DNA of 64,000 nt from Pseudomonas azotoformans (GTDB taxonomy: Bacteria > Pseudomonadota > Gammaproteobacteria > Pseudomonadales > Pseudomonadaceae), in NCBI RefSeq assembly GCF_001579805.1, contig NZ_CP014546.1, positions 3,348,001 through 3,412,000 of the forward strand. Reading direction: 5' to 3'. Below, one piece after another: positions 61,666 to 64,000 of this stretch. The notes beneath the pieces are model-generated. The model saw nothing but the letters and a program-made list of their open reading frames with translations, did no database searches and was not told the origin of the DNA. A program made the translations under genes and the position numbers. Every line of letters begins with the position of its first letter. Position 1 is the stretch's first letter.

Positions 61666-62829
61666 CTACAGCCCGGCCGCGTCGATATCGATTAACAGCA
61701 AGCGCTGACCGTTATCGAAGAATTGTCCGGCCGTGAGGCAATACTGATTGGTGGTGGCGTCGCGGTAGGTCGAGGACAGTGTCAGGCGCCGCTCCTCCCA
61801 GCCCTCGGCCAACAGGTGATAGAAGTACGGGCGCCATGACCAGTTGTGGCCCAGGTAACGGCTGTCGGACTGCCAGGCATCCTGGCGCCACTCAAAGTTC
61901 GGTGTGAGTTGGGTGCCGTGCCGGTCGCACTGGTAGAAGCGCAGCAGCCAGGGAAACGCCGGCAGTTGCGGCAGTTTGCTCAACGGTGCCTGGGCCTGGG
62001 CCCAGGTTTGCAGGATCTTCATCAATTCGGCCAACTGCTGGCGCAGTTGCATGACGCGGCCGCGTTCTGCCAGCTTTTGCTGGACGTACACCGTGCGCAA
62101 CTGGGCGAAACGCGGCACGAAGGCGTCGGCGGCGAACCAGTCCAACTGCGCCTGGGCAAACAGATAGCCCTGCACATAGCGCGAGCCGCACTCCAGGGCG
62201 AAGCTCAACTGCGCCTCGGTTTCCACGCCTTCGGCAATGATCCAGCAGCCGGTCTTCTCGGCCATCTGCGCCAGGGCCCGCACCACTTCGCTGCTCGGTC
62301 CACCACGGGCGGCCTCCTGGAACAGGCGCATGTCCAGCTTGAGGATATCCGGTTGCAACGCCAGCACTCGGTCGAGCTGGGAGTAACCGGCGCCAAAGTC
62401 GTCGATGGCAATGCGCGCACCGGCTTCGCGATAGCGCGCCACCACGTCGGCCAGGCGTCGGATATCGCCACCCAGTTCGGTGATCTCGAACACGATGCGC
62501 TGAGGGTCGACGCCATGGTGGTGGATCTGTTTCAGGCTCGGCAGGGCCTGGCCCGGTCGCAGGCGATTGATCCAGCGTGGCGAGATGTTCAGGCTCAGGA
62601 ACCAGTCTTCGGGCGCTTCGTGCAAGCGGCTCAGCGCGTTGTCGCGAATCTGCCGGTCGAGTCGGCGCAAGGTCACGCCCGGCGTGCGCGGGTCAGCGAA
62701 CAGCGGGCCCACGGACTGCAAGCGGCCGTCAGCCTGGCGCAGGCGGCCCAGGGCCTCGACGCCGGCAATGCGGCCGGTGGCGGTATCGATAAACGGCTGG
62801 AAGCAGGCGAGCGGTTGCCCGTCGATCAC
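61666..62829 (-). CDS. EAL-domain c-di-GMP phosphodiesterase with YkuI_C-like domain
   Basis: 387 residues with GTG start. EAL motifs: GVEALGRLR, LNISP, EITELGG, IAIDDFGAGYSQLD, ILKLDMRLF, AEGVET and QGYLFAQ, sufficient for a catalytically competent enzyme. The C-terminal half (about 245-387) lacks a TM helix and resembles the YkuI_C sensory domain, ending LLLIDIDAAGL. It would lower c-di-GMP in response to an unknown ligand. AAGGAGG sits directly before the GTG. A terminator hairpin precedes it at 62860. Confidence 0.9.
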   Translation of the reverse strand: MIDGQPLACFQPFIDTATGRIAGVEALGRLRQADGRLQSVGPLFADPRTPGVTLRRLDRQIRDNALSRLHEAPEDWFLSLNISPRWINRLRPGQALPSLKQIHHHGVDPQRIVFEITELGGDIRRLADVVARYREAGARIAIDDFGAGYSQLDRVLALQPDILKLDMRLFQEAARGGPSSEVVRALAQMAEKTGCWIIAEGVETEAQLSFALECGSRYVQGYLFAQAQLDWFAADAFVPRFAQLRTVYVQQKLAERGRVMQLRQQLAELMKILQTWAQAQAPLSKLPQLPAFPWLLRFYQCDRHGTQLTPNFEWRQDAWQSDSRYLGHNWSWRPYFYHLLAEGWEERRLTLSSTYRDATTNQYCLTAGQFFDNGQRLLLIDIDAAGL

Positions 62830-62854
62830 GGGGCCTCCTTAGAAACATTGGCGA

Positions 62855-62889
62855 AAAAAGGCCCGGCCCTCGAAAACGAGGGCCGGGCC
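62855..62889 (-). terminator. Terminator of the YqjD/YqjE-like operon
   Basis: GGCCCGGCCCTCG (62860-62872) pairs with CGAGGGCCGGGCC (62877-62889) in a perfect 13-bp stem with AAAA loop; on the minus strand it is followed by six T. It lies about 33 bases downstream of the last gene of that operon. Confidence 0.9.
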
Positions 62890-62921
62890 GATTCTGTTAG
62901 CAAGAATGCAGCCAGCCAGGC

Positions 62922-63263
62922 TCAACTTTTACGCGAAGAGCCCTGCATGGCCAGTTTGATCAACGGGATCAAGCCGGCACCGAGGCGCACCAGGCGCGTC
63001 AAGCTGCCAATGCCGCCGCCCTTGGCACCTTTGCCGGTAAAGAAACCCATCAGCGTCACCGCGGCCACGCCCCACAGCGGCGCGTGCTTGATGCCCAGGC
63101 TGTCCTGCCAGTTGCTGCCCATATTGCGCACCTTGTTCAGGGGCAACATTAGTTGCTGGGACTCGTGGCGGATCTCCTGACGGTGCATTTCCATGCGCAG
63201 GCGGATCAACGCCTTGCGCATTTCCCGGCGGGAGGTGGTTTGCGGGATTTCAGTGATGCTCAT
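62922..63263 (-). CDS. Small membrane protein in YqjK position
   Basis: 113 residues. A basic N-terminal helix (REMRKALIRLRMEMHRQEIRHE) and a hydrophobic middle (PLWGVAAVTLMGFFTGKGAKGGGIG) precede a shorter hydrophobic C-terminal stretch (RLGAGLIPLIKLAMQ). No family match. It starts as ATGA overlap with the holin-like gene and is the third gene of a trio that in E. coli is yqjD-yqjE-yqjK, so a ribosome- or membrane-associated role is possible but unproven. Confidence 0.72.
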   Translation of the reverse strand: MSITEIPQTTSRREMRKALIRLRMEMHRQEIRHESQQLMLPLNKVRNMGSNWQDSLGIKHAPLWGVAAVTLMGFFTGKGAKGGGIGSLTRLVRLGAGLIPLIKLAMQGSSRKS

Positions 63264-63643
63264 GGCAGCAGGCGCTCCCGGTCATTGGCCAGCTCTTCAA
63301 GGGTGGCGTGGAAGGGCGTGGACTCATCGAACACCGCCGCCTTCAAGCGTACCCCGCAAAACGCGGCGGCCAGGGTATAGAACACACAGAGGCAGATGAT
63401 CCCGGTCAGGCGGTAGCCGGTGTCCCACACCAGGATCATCACCAGGGTCGACAACCCCACCAGCAACAGCAGCGCGAACACCAGCGCCAGGCCGGCAAAC
63501 AGCAGCAGGCTGACGGTGCGGGCCTTCTGTTCCTGCAACTCGATGCCAAACAATTCGACGTGGCTGTGCAGCAAGCCCAGCACGGCCGCGCCCAGACGTC
63601 TTGAGGTGGTGCCCGTGGACGAGCCCGTTTCGCCGATAGACAT
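63260..63643 (-). CDS. Phage holin superfamily-like membrane protein (YqjE-like)
   Basis: 127 residues from ATG 63643. Two adjacent membrane helices (VSLLLFAGLALVFALLLLVGL and YRLTGIICLCVFYTLAAAFCG) follow an amphipathic start with SHVELFGIELQEQKAR, the Phage_holin_3_6 pattern common to YqjE. The label does not indicate a prophage: no phage gene lies nearby. YqjE occurs next to ElaB/YqjD as here. The track's earlier Met at 63712 would overlap the neighbour and was discarded. Confidence 0.85.
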   Translation of the reverse strand: MSIGETGSSTGTTSRRLGAAVLGLLHSHVELFGIELQEQKARTVSLLLFAGLALVFALLLLVGLSTLVMILVWDTGYRLTGIICLCVFYTLAAAFCGVRLKAAVFDESTPFHATLEELANDRERLLP

Positions 63644-63645
63644 GG

Positions 63646-63960
63646 TTAGCGCCTTGTGGCCAGCAGGCCGATCAGAAAGCCCACGCCGGCGGCAATGCCC
63701 ACCGACTGCCAAGGATTGGCCTGCACATAGTCTTCGGTCGCAGTGACCGCCGCCTGGCCGCGTTCGCGCAGGGAATCTTCGGTCTGCTTCAAGGTTTCAC
63801 GGGCCTGCAACAGCGTGTCGTGAATTTTTGCGCGCAGCTCATCAGCCTGGTCGCCCGCCAGCACTTTGGTGTCGTCCAGCAACCGTTCGGTGTCAGTCAC
63901 CAGGGTTTGAAAATCCGCCATCAGTATTTCTTGAGCAGTCTTTGCAGTTCTTCTGGCCAT
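63646..63960 (-). CDS. ElaB/YqjD-family (DUF883) membrane-anchored protein
   Basis: 104 residues: a long amphipathic helical region (about 10-75) followed by PWQSVGIAAGVGFLIGLLATRR, the C-terminal membrane anchor characteristic of ElaB/YqjD. In E. coli these proteins bind 100S/70S ribosomes and localise them at the membrane in stationary phase. GGAGA lies immediately upstream of the ATG. It is the first gene of the trio here. Confidence 0.92.
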   Translation of the reverse strand: MARRTAKTAQEILMADFQTLVTDTERLLDDTKVLAGDQADELRAKIHDTLLQARETLKQTEDSLRERGQAAVTATEDYVQANPWQSVGIAAGVGFLIGLLATRR

Positions 63961-64000
63961 GGTTATCTCCGTGATTGGCTGATCTGTACGTTTCGAGTCA

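Noticed and set aside
61846..63180. A 444-codon plus-strand frame opposite the EAL gene and its neighbour
   Set aside because: It crosses a strong terminator and the promoter region of another gene, and is antisense to real genes.
63260..63643. Prophage remnant suggested by the holin-like family name
   Set aside because: No other phage genes are near; this family is common in the YqjE context.

Overview
This window is chromosomal DNA from a Pseudomonas, most likely the P. fluorescens group. The evidence is a near-identical OprI lipoprotein, an EF-P carrying Arg32 next to its rhamnosyltransferase EarP, an OspR/Gpx/SagS block, high-GC codon use, and a REP-type palindrome built around GGGAGCGGGC. 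From recall, much of the right part follows the gene order of the P. aeruginosa tesA-oprI-efp-ohr-deaD-htpX-gpx-sagS region. No rRNA, tRNA, CRISPR array, insertion sequence or prophage was seen.

Left part (1-18.5 kb): patatin-like phospholipase (cut by the window edge), small lipoprotein, CHAD protein, thioesterase and Mpo1-like membrane protein. Then comes a 1572-residue RHS polymorphic toxin with an AT-richer nuclease-like tip and an Imm50-like immunity gene overlapping its stop. A chemoreceptor, TatD nuclease, MltF-like lytic transglycosylase and DoxX protein follow. At 13.40-13.60 kb a good sigma70 promoter leads directly into an RNA with the conserved blocks and pseudoknot pairings of a SAM-II-class riboswitch, upstream of a 102-residue protein of unknown function. 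Next is a Gld-type ABC operon whose ATPase has a degenerate Walker A and Asp in place of the catalytic Glu, with a divergent coiled-coil protein.

Middle (18.6-43.4 kb): greB, the ybbAB-like ABC pair divergent from tesA, an L,D-transpeptidase next to oprI, a possible 49-residue exported protein, class I DAHP synthase, a PilZ protein whose start codon overlaps that of a divergent thioredoxin-like gene, a frameshifted 2-dehydropantoate reductase gene, a 5'-nucleotidase, a universal stress protein, cysB, earP-efp, an ohrR-ohr-esterase cluster with tandem operator-like repeats, two LysR regulators, a TauE/SafE permease, a YcaQ-type glycosylase, class II DAHP synthase, a spermidine-synthase-like protein and a crotonase.

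Right part (43.4-64 kb): deaD with a long structured leader that can pair over its own start codon, a DOPA-dioxygenase-like gene divergent from tpm, htpX, alaA, msrB, a gpx-ospR operon behind a double OhrR-type box, the hybrid kinase gene sagS, a DUF815 ATPase with free-Met-R-sulfoxide reductase, a BvgS/RocS1-like kinase with its LuxR-type regulator and a stand-alone receiver, dgt, an EAL-YkuI_C phosphodiesterase, and a YqjD/YqjE-like membrane operon. Common themes are thiol and peroxide stress, envelope maintenance and two-component/c-di-GMP signalling.
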